Shown one piece after another: positions 37,580 through 47,561 of a DNA stretch of 64,000 bases. The position numbers and the translations under genes are program-made. The notes under the pieces were generated by a model. The model searched no databases. It was given only the letters and a program-made list of their open reading frames with translations, and was not told the DNA's origin. Source of the stretch: UBA7957 sp965224675 (GTDB lineage: Bacteria > Pseudomonadota > Gammaproteobacteria > Granulosicoccales > Granulosicoccaceae); contig CBDDAA010000002.1 of the NCBI GenBank assembly GCA_965224675.1, forward strand, positions 1,116,001 to 1,180,000, in the 5' to 3' direction. Numbering within the stretch: the stretch's first letter is position 1; each line of letters starts with the position of its first letter.

Positions 37580-39367
37580 TTAAGCAGAAAGATTTCTATG
37601 CTGCATCCAACGCTCTAATATCATTAATGACCAAAGTGTATTTGCTACAATTGAATTGGGTACATCACTTTTCAGATCTATTAACCGCTCTATTTCTTTT
37701 TTATTAAATAGGTGCATAGTAGCTGTATGGGAAGATAATAAGGTGCCTTCAATAAATTCATATATTGCCTCTCCCTTTTTTATCATCGATGTTATAGGCA
37801 AGGTAAACGGTTGTTTTTTTCGTTCAATAATCTGATCCGGCAACAATCCGCTTGCGGCTTTTATCACAGGTGTTTTTCCGATTTCTCCATTATGCTTCTG
37901 CGCTGACGTCAATACCTGGGAAAGCCTGACGATTCTCGGCTGTAAAAAGGGCATGCGTGCTTCTACGCTATGCGCCATACTAAGGTGGTCAACTCGACGC
38001 AAAATGTAATATGGAAATCGTGATCGTTGATCAAATCGAAGTAATGTCTCCAATTTGCTATGCGTGTGTTGATTTACTTTTTCGTTTAGTGTATTTCCTA
38101 ACACATCGACAAAGTAACTATCTTGAAGCACCTGCTTCATTTCCGCACTATATAGTGTACTGAGAAAATCGCTACCTGCTATGGCCATTGAAAGTTGATA
38201 ATTTTTGTACCAATCTGTAGATTTATCAGTACTTGCAGTAATAAACCGTCTATAGCCACAGAATAGCTCATCTGCACCATCCCCTGTTAAAGCAACCTTA
38301 AAACCGGCTTGGTGTACCCCTTCAAATAGTGCAAACGTACTTAAACTATGTGGCGCTGTGTTGGGTTGGTCCAAAGCAGCAACAAATTTATCTACATAAG
38401 ATGGAAGTGCCGTAGGGTCCAGCTCTATTTGGTGGTGGATGGTATGACAGTATTTAGCAACGGTATTGGCAAAATGCCGTTCATCCTTTGGCCAATCACC
38501 GCGGTAAGAAATATTAAACGAATGTAATTCATCCGTTAATTTACTCGCTATGCTTGTGATGTAGCTTGAATCCAGTCCACCGCTGGTAATCACGCTTACC
38601 GGCACATCGGCTGACAGCATTAATTTTATTTCTCGGGACAACAGATAATGCAAGTAATGCTCTAATTCATCCACGTTCTCAGAGTGAATCCCAAACTCTG
38701 GAATATCATTCAACTGCAACTTGGGTTTGCGCCCTGGGCTGAAGGTGAGCATACTGCCGGGAGCAAGCGTATATACATCTTTGTATAATGTAGCAGGACC
38801 CCAAATTGCCTTACCACCAAAGAACTGATCTATAGCTTCAATCCTTATATCACTTGAAATACCAGGAAACAATTGAAGGGCATCAAGTTCTGAGGAAAAA
38901 TGAGCGGTGGAGTATGCTTTATCATAAGTATAATACAGTGACTTCATTCCACTGTAATCATTTAGCAATTTTAGTACGCTGCGCCCTTCTATTTCATCAA
39001 CTATGGCAATAGCAAACATCCCTTCCAGCAAGCGCACAAATTCATCACCATAATGCTGATAAAGTGGTAGAATTATATTCCCGTCGCAGTGATCAGAAAA
39101 ATTATATCCATATCGTTTTAAAGATGTTCGCAACGCCTTATGATTATAAATCTCCCCGTTAAAGACACAGGTTAACTTATCCAGATGGTAGGGTTGCGCT
39201 CCTCCATCAATACCTTGAATTGCAAGCCGATTACTTCCAAGAGACCAGTTTTCTCTAATACAAAATGTTTGGGCATCCGGCCCTCCGCTGAGTTGCTCTC
39301 GTGAAACTTTCTGCAGGTGTTCCTTGTCTAGTTTTGCACTCCCTATATATCCAAATATACGACACAT
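37580..39367 (-). CDS. Glutamine-hydrolysing asparagine synthetase family
   Basis: This 595-residue protein has the N-terminal nucleophile Cys2 (MCRIFGYIG) and the glutaminase fold with GPDAQTF and FNGEIYNH. The synthetase P-loop SGGLDSSY lies near residue 265 with DGADELFCGYRRF further on. It could be ordinary asparagine synthetase. However, as first gene of a run with a hydrolase, sulfotransferase and exporter it may instead amidate a specialised metabolite or glycan, as WbpS/AsnB-like paralogues do. A clear AAGGAG site precedes the ATG. Confidence 0.88.
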   Translation of the reverse strand: MCRIFGYIGSAKLDKEHLQKVSREQLSGGPDAQTFCIRENWSLGSNRLAIQGIDGGAQPYHLDKLTCVFNGEIYNHKALRTSLKRYGYNFSDHCDGNIILPLYQHYGDEFVRLLEGMFAIAIVDEIEGRSVLKLLNDYSGMKSLYYTYDKAYSTAHFSSELDALQLFPGISSDIRIEAIDQFFGGKAIWGPATLYKDVYTLAPGSMLTFSPGRKPKLQLNDIPEFGIHSENVDELEHYLHYLLSREIKLMLSADVPVSVITSGGLDSSYITSIASKLTDELHSFNISYRGDWPKDERHFANTVAKYCHTIHHQIELDPTALPSYVDKFVAALDQPNTAPHSLSTFALFEGVHQAGFKVALTGDGADELFCGYRRFITASTDKSTDWYKNYQLSMAIAGSDFLSTLYSAEMKQVLQDSYFVDVLGNTLNEKVNQHTHSKLETLLRFDQRSRFPYYILRRVDHLSMAHSVEARMPFLQPRIVRLSQVLTSAQKHNGEIGKTPVIKAASGLLPDQIIERKKQPFTLPITSMIKKGEAIYEFIEGTLLSSHTATMHLFNKKEIERLIDLKSDVPNSIVANTLWSLMILERWMQHRNLSA

Positions 39368-40070
39368 GATCGCTCCTTGTGATTGCTATGCTTTGAAGAT
39401 GCTATGCCCGTTTTACAGGCTCCCGCCCTCGCACCTTCTCCTCTGCCTGTGTTCTAGTACTCGTTGCAATTTCCCATGCAAAAAAACAGTTTATGGTTAA
39501 TTTACGAAAAAGCGAACACGGCTAAAGAAATTGCATAATGAGACATTACCAGCACTAACCAAAAGAAGAAAGATATTATTTTTGCCAGACCTTAAAGATC
39601 GATAGAAACAACATGAGGATGTAGCAATGTTGAGATGAGATCAATCGCAAGCAATACGAAAATTGTGAGCTGGAGAAAAACACATGTTTATACTCAATGT
39701 TAAAGGCTATGTGAAACTTGTGTATATAGTATTAAGCCCTTTTGTTATCATTCTTCATAATTATTGAGAATAAAAGAGCGTATGATTCGTTCTTATAATT
39801 AGAGCTGACATTCGCCAGAAGGCGATCAAAAAAACAGGATGAACCGCCGCCGCAAGGTATTTTTAATCATCACCCTTCCGGGTTGAGTCTTAGTACAAGA
39901 AATAGTTGAGAGGGTGAGTTTTTCATCGAAAATTCCGATACCTCACCATTTCATTAATACATGCACGAAGATAGAGCAGCGTTGAGTGAAAAATCATTCT
40001 GAGACTGATTCTTTTGCCGGAATAAGCGATATATGCATATAAAATTAAAACCTTATACAGGTACACAAGA
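39368..40070. other. Long intergenic region upstream of the ECF sigma gene
   Basis: These 703 bases separate asnB (minus) and the sigma gene (plus). Mostly AT-rich. A GC-rich patch at 39840-39890 with short complementary boxes (TCACCCT at 39870, AGGGTGA at 39911) may be a structured leader or terminator. No reading frame of note. Confidence 0.35.
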
Positions 40071-40706
40071 ATGCGTGTTTTGATACCTTTGCCACTGCAA
40101 CGTTGGATGGACAAGCGTGAAAAGTGTCGATTTGAAACTCATGTAAAGCAGCTATTGCCTGAGCTTTACCGTGTTGCCAGATCACTGGTTGGCGAATCCA
40201 GTGAAGCCGAAGATCTCGTACATGACACCTGCGTAAAAGCATTAGTAAGCTTTCAAAATGCCGAGGTTGCAGAGGTTTCGGCATGTAGAGCCTGGCTACA
40301 TCGCATATTAATCAACACTTTCCGCGACAAGTATCGCCGCGCGCAAAATGCACCTGTACGCCAACCGAGTGAATCAGCATCACTCTGTGCTGCTGACATT
40401 GTAGAATTTGCAGTATCTGCAGATCCAGGCCCTGATGAGTTAGTCGAATATAGCAACATTGCAACGGTTACCAAAGCTGCAATATCATCTCTTGCACCTG
40501 AAGTACGATTGGTTGTTACACTTTTTTTTATTAATGGAATGTCGTACAAAGAAATTGCCGAGGTTGCTGATTGCCCTATAGGCACAGTAATGTCGCGTTT
40601 GGCACGGGGTCGAAAAAACCTTCGCCAACAACTGCATCCTTTTTTGGACGCAAACACAGATCGTCAAAAAAAATCAGTATCAAAACCCAATATCATGGGG
40701 GGTTAA
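40071..40706 (+). CDS. ECF sigma factor
   Basis: This 211-residue protein contains sigma region 2 (YRVARSLVGESSEAEDLVHDTCVKA, then RAWLHRILINTFRDKYRR) and region 4 (FFINGMSYKEIAEVADCPIGTVMSRLARGRKNLRQQL). There is no 1.1 or region 3, as expected for ECF sigma factors. The next gene, three bases on, is its anti-sigma factor. Such pairs usually control a small regulon and their own promoter. The inducing signal is unknown. Confidence 0.93.
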   Translation: MRVLIPLPLQRWMDKREKCRFETHVKQLLPELYRVARSLVGESSEAEDLVHDTCVKALVSFQNAEVAEVSACRAWLHRILINTFRDKYRRAQNAPVRQPSESASLCAADIVEFAVSADPGPDELVEYSNIATVTKAAISSLAPEVRLVVTLFFINGMSYKEIAEVADCPIGTVMSRLARGRKNLRQQLHPFLDANTDRQKKSVSKPNIMGG

Positions 40707-40709
40707 CTA

Positions 40710-41537
40710 ATGCTGGACTGTGAAAAATTACAAAATCTATTGTATAGCTACCAGGATGGGAAATTGTCGCGGGAACTTAAACTCAGCGTCAGAACTCACC
40801 TTGAGAGTTGTATTATCTGTGCGCAAAAAGACCATACTATCAAGCGTACCGAAGCGCAGCTTCGGGATCTGTATAAAGATGGTTCTGTTCCTGAAACCCT
40901 ATGGCCTCGGATAAAGGCCAGCTTTGATCAAGCCGGAACTGGCTCAAGTATTACAAAGAACAATACCCCTGTCCCTTACTTTAAATTAATGGCGGCCTCT
41001 ATAGCATTATTGATAACCGCTATACTGATAACAACACGTCTCTATCCTTTAATGGATGAGTCAAAACAATTGCAAGCAGTAATGGTGAGTGAGTTTAAAA
41101 CCTTTATTACTGCAAACAGGCCCCCGGATTTTGTAAGCACCAATCCAAAGTTACTGCGCTCCTGGTTTTTTAACAAAGTGAAGTTTACACCACCCTTACC
41201 ACCCGATGCTGGCAAAAATGTACAACTTATTGGCGCAAGATTATGTAATATTCAGGATCATCGCGCCGTGTCTTATATGTATAAAAAAAATGATGCGCTT
41301 ATATCACTCTACATTTCTGCATCAGCAAAGAATAGAGACAATAGTGCCAATTCATCTGAGCATTCGATGCGACTGAAAGTAGTAGAGGTTGAAGGCTATG
41401 CTTATGTGAGTTGGTTAAATGACGGTCTTGATTATACACTTGTAGCTTCAATGCCTTCAGATGATGTAATAGATATGGCTAAGAAATTAAATAACCGCGC
41501 CTCATCAGAAAATAAAACCAAGGTATTTGGCATCTAA
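40710..41537 (+). CDS. Anti-sigma factor with zinc-finger (ZAS) domain
   Basis: This 275-residue protein starts with an anti-sigma zinc-binding domain: HLESCIIC around residues 31-38 gives the His-x3-Cys-x2-Cys signature. One membrane helix lies near residues 91-108 (LMAASIALLITAILI). The C-terminal half is a periplasmic sensor region containing RLCNIQDHRAVSYMY. It would hold the upstream ECF sigma at the membrane until a signal reaches the outer domain. A GGGG ribosome site precedes the ATG. Confidence 0.88.
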   Translation: MLDCEKLQNLLYSYQDGKLSRELKLSVRTHLESCIICAQKDHTIKRTEAQLRDLYKDGSVPETLWPRIKASFDQAGTGSSITKNNTPVPYFKLMAASIALLITAILITTRLYPLMDESKQLQAVMVSEFKTFITANRPPDFVSTNPKLLRSWFFNKVKFTPPLPPDAGKNVQLIGARLCNIQDHRAVSYMYKKNDALISLYISASAKNRDNSANSSEHSMRLKVVEVEGYAYVSWLNDGLDYTLVASMPSDDVIDMAKKLNNRASSENKTKVFGI

Positions 41538-41693
41538 CAACCAGGCAATATCCGCACCTAGCAACCTGTTGAAAAACCCACTGATGGCACCATACGGTGT
41601 TAAAATACTGCGTTTTTTGCCTGATTTTTCCTTGTCTAATACTCATCAGAGACCTTTTCAAAAAACTGCCAGCTCCCTTCCTTAACCTCTATT

Positions 41694-44108
41694 TTAGTTA
41701 TTTTCTTCCATAGGTGTACGCAATACCACGGCTTCAGGTGGTAGACAAACACGATCATTACACGCTTGCAAATTTAACTGCAAAGGCAGCATCCGCGAAA
41801 ACTTCAATCCTGCCTCCAACTCAACATCAAACTCTATACGGCCGTCATACAGCGATAACAATGCTTTCTGAAACCCCAGGTGCTGGGTTTTTGGGGTAGG
41901 ATAATTAATACTTTTCAGCTGCCAATTATCATTTCCCTTCTTTATAGAAATAGCTGTCGGAATCAAATTATCCTGCAGCGGTTGATTTGAATTGATATGC
42001 CAACCTTTGGGAATATCAAGCGCAACAGTGACACGATTAGCACCAGCCTGCATAATATGCACCTGAATACCACCCAACGCAGCATATCGTTTGGCATTGA
42101 GTTCACCGTGACTTAAATCATCGGCAGCGGTGAGCATGTAGCCAAAACCAGATGGAAAACGATTGATGGATTCTGCAAAGGCAGCAAGCGTTGCATTAGC
42201 CCGATCTGCATAATCCAGATTGGCACTTCGTACTGACAGCATCTGCAGAACACGTAAAGCAACCGAATTGCCGGAGGGGATTGCATTGTCACTACCACCA
42301 TCTCTGGGCCTGCCCATCGCAGTAAGTTGCTCTTCCGAGCGGCTCATGTAAAAACCGCCACTCTGATCATCCCAGAAATAAGTAAGCATGGTTTCGGCCA
42401 GCTCACTGGCCCGTTGCAACCATTTTTTGTCTGCAGTTGCATCATAGAGATGTAACAAGCTCTCGGCGTAGTAGGCGTAGTCTTCCTGATTGGCTGTAAT
42501 TGATGCATTTCCATTAAGATATACCCGCCACAATCCGCCACTACTTATATGGTTGTGCTGCCAGATGAATTCAGCAGCAGTTTGTGCTGCAATTGCATAT
42601 TTTTCTTCATTAAGAAGCACACCGGCTTGTGACAAAGTGCTGATCATCATACCATTCCAGCCCGTTAGTATTTTTTCGTCCCGAAGTGGATGTTCACGTT
42701 GCTCTCGAACGTTATAAAGCTGCTCCCTTATTCGATCAATCTGTGTCAGTAGTTCTGTCAGATTTAGGTTATTATCCTCGGCAAACGCTGGCAAAGGCTC
42801 TGGAAGACTCAAAATATTACTACCTTCAAAGTTACCGTTTTCATCAACATCAAACACTTTTATTGCCAGACTTGCATCATCTTCTGATAGTGCGGATATA
42901 ATCTGCTCTTTCGTCCAGAGAAAAAATGTACCTTCTTCACCTTCGCTATCCGCATCGGTCGCAGAGTAAAAAGCGCCATCGGGGGAGGTCATATCTCGCA
43001 ATACATAGTCTAATGTCTGCACAGCCACTCGCTTGAAGAATGGATCACCAGTCAACCGCCATGCCAGCAGATATACGCGACTTAAATGTGCCTGATTGTA
43101 TAACATCTTTTCAAAGTGCGGGACAAGCCATTCATTATCAGTAGAGTAACGGTGAAAGCCACCACCTACTTGGTCAAATATGCCCCCTCTGGCCATAGCA
43201 CCGAGGGTCAGAGTTGTCGCATCTACCGCATCCGTGTTACTGTAACGTTCGGCTGCCTGCAAAAGAAGAAACAACATAGGCTCATTCGGAAACTTGGGTG
43301 CATCACCAAAACCACCGAGAAATTCATCCAGGCTACCTACGATTTCACCAAGCGCTTTTTGTACTGCCTCAGCACTTACTTTACCGGCCTTTGTCCGACT
43401 ATTTGATAACTTTTCAACCTCCTCAGCAATCATATTGGCGCGATCAATTAAATCACTCTGCCGCTCTTTCCAAAGTGTGGCGACCCGCTGACTCAAATCA
43501 AGAAAAATATTGGGAGGAAAATAGGTACCGCCGTGAAATGGTTTGCCATCAGGCGTAAGGAAGCTCGACATCGGCCAGCCACCTCCACGGGTCATTAACT
43601 GTACAGCGGTCATATAGGTTTCGTCGATATCGGGTCGTTGCTCTCTATCAACTTTAATCGCAATAAAATTTTTATTGATTGCATTGGCAATTTCGATGTT
43701 TTCGAAGCTCTCTCGTTCCATCACATGACACCAGTGACAGGTGGAATAACCGATAGAAAGAAATATAGGTTTATTTTGCTTTTTTGCTGCTTCAAAAGCC
43801 TCAGGCCCCCAGGCATACCAGTCCATAGGATTGTGAGCATGCTGAATCAAGTAGGGGGAATCTTCCTGGATAAGGCGATTGGTAAAGCGGGGTTGACCAT
43901 TGGCTAACAGGTGTTCGGTTCTTGGCTCGTAATTAGCACCTTTGGCCTTAAGCGCACTATCGATTCGTTGAGTAAGGTCTGCAGATCTTGGTGAAATTGA
44001 TATCTGCATAATATTTTGCCCCGTTTCCGATCCGCTCGTATTGTCGGCCGCGAAGCCCTGATTGCAAGTCAACAATGCTATCGCTATTAGAGAGGCCAAA
44101 GGTTTCAT
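41694..44108 (-). CDS. DUF255 thioredoxin-like protein fused to a DsbD-type N-terminal domain
   Basis: This 804-residue protein has a signal peptide (to about residue 20). A DUF255 thioredoxin fold with STCHWCHVM (CxxC) lies near residue 120. A six-hairpin-type alpha/alpha barrel follows, with SEGEEGTFFLW, ILTGWNGMM and GGSDNAIPSGN. From about residue 680 an immunoglobulin-like stretch (VALDIPKGWHINSN... LQACNDRVCLPPE) matches DsbD alpha domains, including a Cys-x4-Cys pair. Standard YyaL/SPATA20 proteins lack this tail. The fusion suggests a periplasmic protein that receives electrons from a membrane thiol carrier. Substrate unknown. Confidence 0.85.
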   Translation of the reverse strand: MKPLASLIAIALLTCNQGFAADNTSGSETGQNIMQISISPRSADLTQRIDSALKAKGANYEPRTEHLLANGQPRFTNRLIQEDSPYLIQHAHNPMDWYAWGPEAFEAAKKQNKPIFLSIGYSTCHWCHVMERESFENIEIANAINKNFIAIKVDREQRPDIDETYMTAVQLMTRGGGWPMSSFLTPDGKPFHGGTYFPPNIFLDLSQRVATLWKERQSDLIDRANMIAEEVEKLSNSRTKAGKVSAEAVQKALGEIVGSLDEFLGGFGDAPKFPNEPMLFLLLQAAERYSNTDAVDATTLTLGAMARGGIFDQVGGGFHRYSTDNEWLVPHFEKMLYNQAHLSRVYLLAWRLTGDPFFKRVAVQTLDYVLRDMTSPDGAFYSATDADSEGEEGTFFLWTKEQIISALSEDDASLAIKVFDVDENGNFEGSNILSLPEPLPAFAEDNNLNLTELLTQIDRIREQLYNVREQREHPLRDEKILTGWNGMMISTLSQAGVLLNEEKYAIAAQTAAEFIWQHNHISSGGLWRVYLNGNASITANQEDYAYYAESLLHLYDATADKKWLQRASELAETMLTYFWDDQSGGFYMSRSEEQLTAMGRPRDGGSDNAIPSGNSVALRVLQMLSVRSANLDYADRANATLAAFAESINRFPSGFGYMLTAADDLSHGELNAKRYAALGGIQVHIMQAGANRVTVALDIPKGWHINSNQPLQDNLIPTAISIKKGNDNWQLKSINYPTPKTQHLGFQKALLSLYDGRIEFDVELEAGLKFSRMLPLQLNLQACNDRVCLPPEAVVLRTPMEENN

Positions 44109-44148
44109 ATGATGTTCCTATTTGGATAGTATATTAGCCTGCCCGAGA

Positions 44149-44277
44149 CTACTCGCAATCGGGTTCTTCATCTGTTTCTTCCGCCACGGCTTTTGGCGGT
44201 GTGGCTTCTTGTGCATAGCTCGACAATGGAAAACTCAATATAAAGATTAGTAATAACAAATAGATAGACGATTTCAT
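44149..44277 (-). CDS. Small secreted peptide upstream of the DUF255 gene
   Basis: These 42 codons give a clear signal peptide (MKSSIYLLLLIFILSFPLSS, cleavage after SYA) followed by a short acidic mature peptide ending EEPDCE with a single cysteine. It sits 40 bases upstream of the DUF255 gene on the same strand, so is likely co-expressed. The lone C-terminal Cys could be a substrate for the thioredoxin-like neighbour; this is inference. Confidence 0.55.
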   Translation of the reverse strand: MKSSIYLLLLIFILSFPLSSYAQEATPPKAVAEETDEEPDCE

Positions 44278-44663
44278 GCTTTAAACTCAGTTATAAATGT
44301 TCAGGATGTACCTACTTATAACGAACGAGCAAAGAATTTATTCTCCTTAAAACTTCCCCTCTTAGATCGATTCACTTAGCTCCTCGCCTTGCCAGGATCA
44401 ATAATGTTTCCTGTTTGAACTTTGTTGGCAAAAAAAGTGCCGTTCATTGTTAGACGATGCAATGCAAGAATATCCTTTTCTATCATAAAAGTGCAGGCAC
44501 GCCAATTTTGTGGCATTTACGGAAAGCCTTATCGCACCCCTCTTTTTCTTCAGTTGGCATGGGAAATTTTCCCCCTCTTTTAATTCAAGCACTATGCAGG
44601 AAGCTTTCCCGCCGCACCTTTGCGTATATTTCTCCCAATTCCTGAAATCAGAATCAAAAACCG
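44278..44663. other. Intergenic region before the TonB receptor
   Basis: This 386-base gap between divergent genes should carry both promoters. I looked for a cobalamin or other metabolite riboswitch and for a Fur box and saw no convincing match. Confidence 0.4.
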
Positions 44664-46742
44664 ATGACTATGCGAAAAAACATCAAATTATTAACCAACC
44701 TTTTATCAATGGCGTGTCTGTGTTTTACACATAGTCTATTTGCTCAGGAAGATTCGCAAATAACGCCACTTGAGGATATCACTGTTACGGCTACACGGGT
44801 CGAGAAAGACGCTGACAAGGTGCCTGCCAGCGTGGGAGTGATCAAAAAAGATGACATTCAACTCGCAAGCCAGCAGACGGGTCTTGATGAGTCATTGGTT
44901 AAGATGCCAGGAATATTTATGCAAAACCGACATAATTTTGCACAAGATTTGCGCGTATCGATTCGCGGGTTCGGCGCTCGTTCAAGCTTTGGTATTCGCG
45001 GCATTAAAGTATTAGTCGATGGTATTCCAGAAAGTTCACCGGATGGACAGGCAAATGTTGACAGTATTGATCTTGGCTCCAGCCAACGCATAGAAGTTAT
45101 TCGCGGTCCTGTCTCATCACTTTATGGCAACGCCTCCGGTGGCGCGATCATTATTCAATCAGAGTCTGCTCCTGAAACGCCATTTGTTTCTATCCGTCCA
45201 AGTTTTGGGGAAGATGGCTTTCAAAAACACCAGCTGAAGTTTGGCGGTAAACATAAAAAACTGGATTATTTGGTAAATCTTTCAGATCTTGATTACGATG
45301 GCTTTCGTGATCATAGCAGCACAAAAAGTACACTCCTTAACAGCAAATTTGGCTATACCATTGATAATAGCTCCAAACTAACCACTGTATTGAACATTAC
45401 AGATTCTCCTGTTGCTGATGATGCGGGTGGTTTGAAAGCTGATGAAGTCTCGGCCGATCCATCCCAGGCGCGAGAGAAAAATGTCACATTGAATTCGGGT
45501 GAGGCGCTGGAACAAACCCGCCTGGGTTTTGTTTACGAAAAGGACCTCAATAGAACGGATACGCTCACACTACGTAACTATTACATTTGGCGTAACATCG
45601 ACATCCGCATTCCGGCAGGACGACTGGGTGCAGGTGTTGATTTGAAACGATTTTCTGTCGGGGGCGGTGCACAATATACCAAAAAACAGTCATTTGCAGG
45701 ATTTGATAACCGACTGGTACTGGGTTTGGATTTGGATCGTCAGGATGATGAGCGCCAACGATTTGATCTCGATGGATTAGGCATCGGAGATAAAATTCAA
45801 AACCAAGATGAAAATGTCACCAGTATCGGTCTCTATGCTCAGAATGAATTGAGTTTATCCGATCAAACCGAGCTAACGATGGGCGCCCGTTACGACCAGA
45901 TTAAATTTGATGTATCGGACAAATTTTTAAGTGATGGTGATGACTCGGGGGATCGAACCTTCGACGAATTCAGCCCTTCTCTTGGATTGCGTTATAGTCC
46001 GACAGAAACACTGAATATCTATGGCAACATTTCCCAATCATTTGAAACACCCACAGCCAGAGAGTTGGGTAATCCAATAGGTGGCGGGTTCAATCAGAAC
46101 CTTAAAGCGCAAAGCGCAACAAATTACGAAATCGGTCTGAAAGGCGATATTGGAAAAAGCACGCAATATGAAATCGCACTCTTTCATATAGACGTTGACG
46201 ATGAGTTGATTCCCTTTGAAACAGACGGCGAGACATTTTATCAAAACGCTGGTAAATCAAGACGCCGAGGGGTAGAGTTTTTACTCTCAATGCAACCTAT
46301 GCCCGGATTAACAGCAACCCTGGCCTATACCTATTCCAATTTTGATTTCAAGGAATTTATCGATGACGAGAATAATGACTTTAGCGGTAAGACCATTCCC
46401 GGGGTTCCCGAAAATTTGCTGCACGCGGACATCAGTTATTGGCATACATCAGGGTTATATAGTCAATTTGATATCCTGCATGCAAGCAAGATTTTCGTAA
46501 ATAATGACAACAGTGCCAACAGCGATGCTTATACCGTTGCGAATATGAAGTTAGGTTATAGCCATTTCTCTGGTAATTGGGAGTTTTCTCCATTTCTGGG
46601 TGTAAACAACTTATTTGATGGGAATTATAACGGCAATGTACGCATCAATGCATTTGGTCAGCGTTATTTTGAGCCTGCACCAGATCGAAATGCCTATGCT
46701 GGCTTCGAGCTTCGATACGACTTTGAACAAGATAACTTATAA
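44664..46742 (+). CDS. TonB-dependent outer-membrane receptor
   Basis: This 692-residue protein has a signal peptide ending near LFAQ. The TonB box-like LEDITVTATR is near residue 36. The plug domain contains VPASVGVIKKDDI, SIRGFGARSSFGIRGIKVLVDGIP and RIEVIRGPVSSLYGNASGGAI. The rest is a 22-strand barrel ending in an aromatic-type strand (GFELRYDFEQ). Length fits siderophore/metal-chelate receptors of the FecA/PcoR-like group. The ligand cannot be read from the sequence. No TonB or ABC transporter gene is adjacent. Confidence 0.92.
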   Translation: MTMRKNIKLLTNLLSMACLCFTHSLFAQEDSQITPLEDITVTATRVEKDADKVPASVGVIKKDDIQLASQQTGLDESLVKMPGIFMQNRHNFAQDLRVSIRGFGARSSFGIRGIKVLVDGIPESSPDGQANVDSIDLGSSQRIEVIRGPVSSLYGNASGGAIIIQSESAPETPFVSIRPSFGEDGFQKHQLKFGGKHKKLDYLVNLSDLDYDGFRDHSSTKSTLLNSKFGYTIDNSSKLTTVLNITDSPVADDAGGLKADEVSADPSQAREKNVTLNSGEALEQTRLGFVYEKDLNRTDTLTLRNYYIWRNIDIRIPAGRLGAGVDLKRFSVGGGAQYTKKQSFAGFDNRLVLGLDLDRQDDERQRFDLDGLGIGDKIQNQDENVTSIGLYAQNELSLSDQTELTMGARYDQIKFDVSDKFLSDGDDSGDRTFDEFSPSLGLRYSPTETLNIYGNISQSFETPTARELGNPIGGGFNQNLKAQSATNYEIGLKGDIGKSTQYEIALFHIDVDDELIPFETDGETFYQNAGKSRRRGVEFLLSMQPMPGLTATLAYTYSNFDFKEFIDDENNDFSGKTIPGVPENLLHADISYWHTSGLYSQFDILHASKIFVNNDNSANSDAYTVANMKLGYSHFSGNWEFSPFLGVNNLFDGNYNGNVRINAFGQRYFEPAPDRNAYAGFELRYDFEQDNL

Positions 46743-47561
46743 AAACCTGCGCCTCTGACTTGGCATGGAATTATGGAAATTTATCTTTTTACTTTCATAA
46801 AAGTGGTCATGGGTAAGCTGTAGCAAATATCCACTGGCAAAACGAAGGGCATTAAGTTATTCCCTTTTTTAGGTGTACAAATTTACTTGACCAAACAGAA
46901 GATGTATTTGACCCACCTTTAATAAAGCAGAATATATCGGGTCATTAGCAAGCTTGTCTTTCCATACACTCGGGGAAATAAAAAAGGGGAGCTTTATTGC
47001 AATATTGGCTTTTTAAGCATCTGAAATTTGAGAACCGATTCTGAAAGCGTTAGTCACGCAATGGGGTGAGCTGCAAGCCTAACCGGACAAGAGAGTTGAA
47101 TGTTTTAAAAACCATCGTCTTATAGCTGAGAAAATATCGATTGAGCGGTTTTTACATCAAATAACCTGAACCAGTCGTGTATTGATTAGACACCTCATTG
47201 ACGTGCATTAATACAATTCGAAAAATCGTTTACACTATGGCTGAGCCTGAAACTAACTGAAAACTCAAACAATGAGCAAGCCTGTGACCTTGAATTGTAG
47301 TAGCTCAGACTTGACCTGGCAGTTATCCATTTCTCAGTAACTGATTGTCAGGTCAAGTTTAGTTCATCAACTTCTCCTTCCGGATTGATTTCCCATCGAT
47401 GAGTGTTTCCATCGGTGTTTCCCGCAGCACATTTTACCTTGGTAAGTTCGTTGAGTATTGTACTTAAGCAGCCATTGGTCAAGATCGTTTTAAAGATCAT
47501 CAATGGTTTGATAGATTTTCTTTCGCAAGGTGACTTGATAAAACTCGTTGAGAATCGTTTT
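46743..47561. other. Gene-poor region
   Basis: About 820 bases with no gene I can support. It holds a hairpin at 47309-47358 (arms ACTTGACCTG and CAGGTCAAGT, inner CAGTTA/TAACTG). Opposing reading frames at 47348-47614 look like remnants rather than real genes. Confidence 0.4.

Noticed and set aside
39840..39920. Structured RNA or riboswitch upstream of the ECF sigma gene
   Set aside because: Only short complementary boxes are present; no known class fits.
44278..44663. Cobalamin riboswitch upstream of the TonB receptor
   Set aside because: No B12-box consensus or supporting stems could be found.
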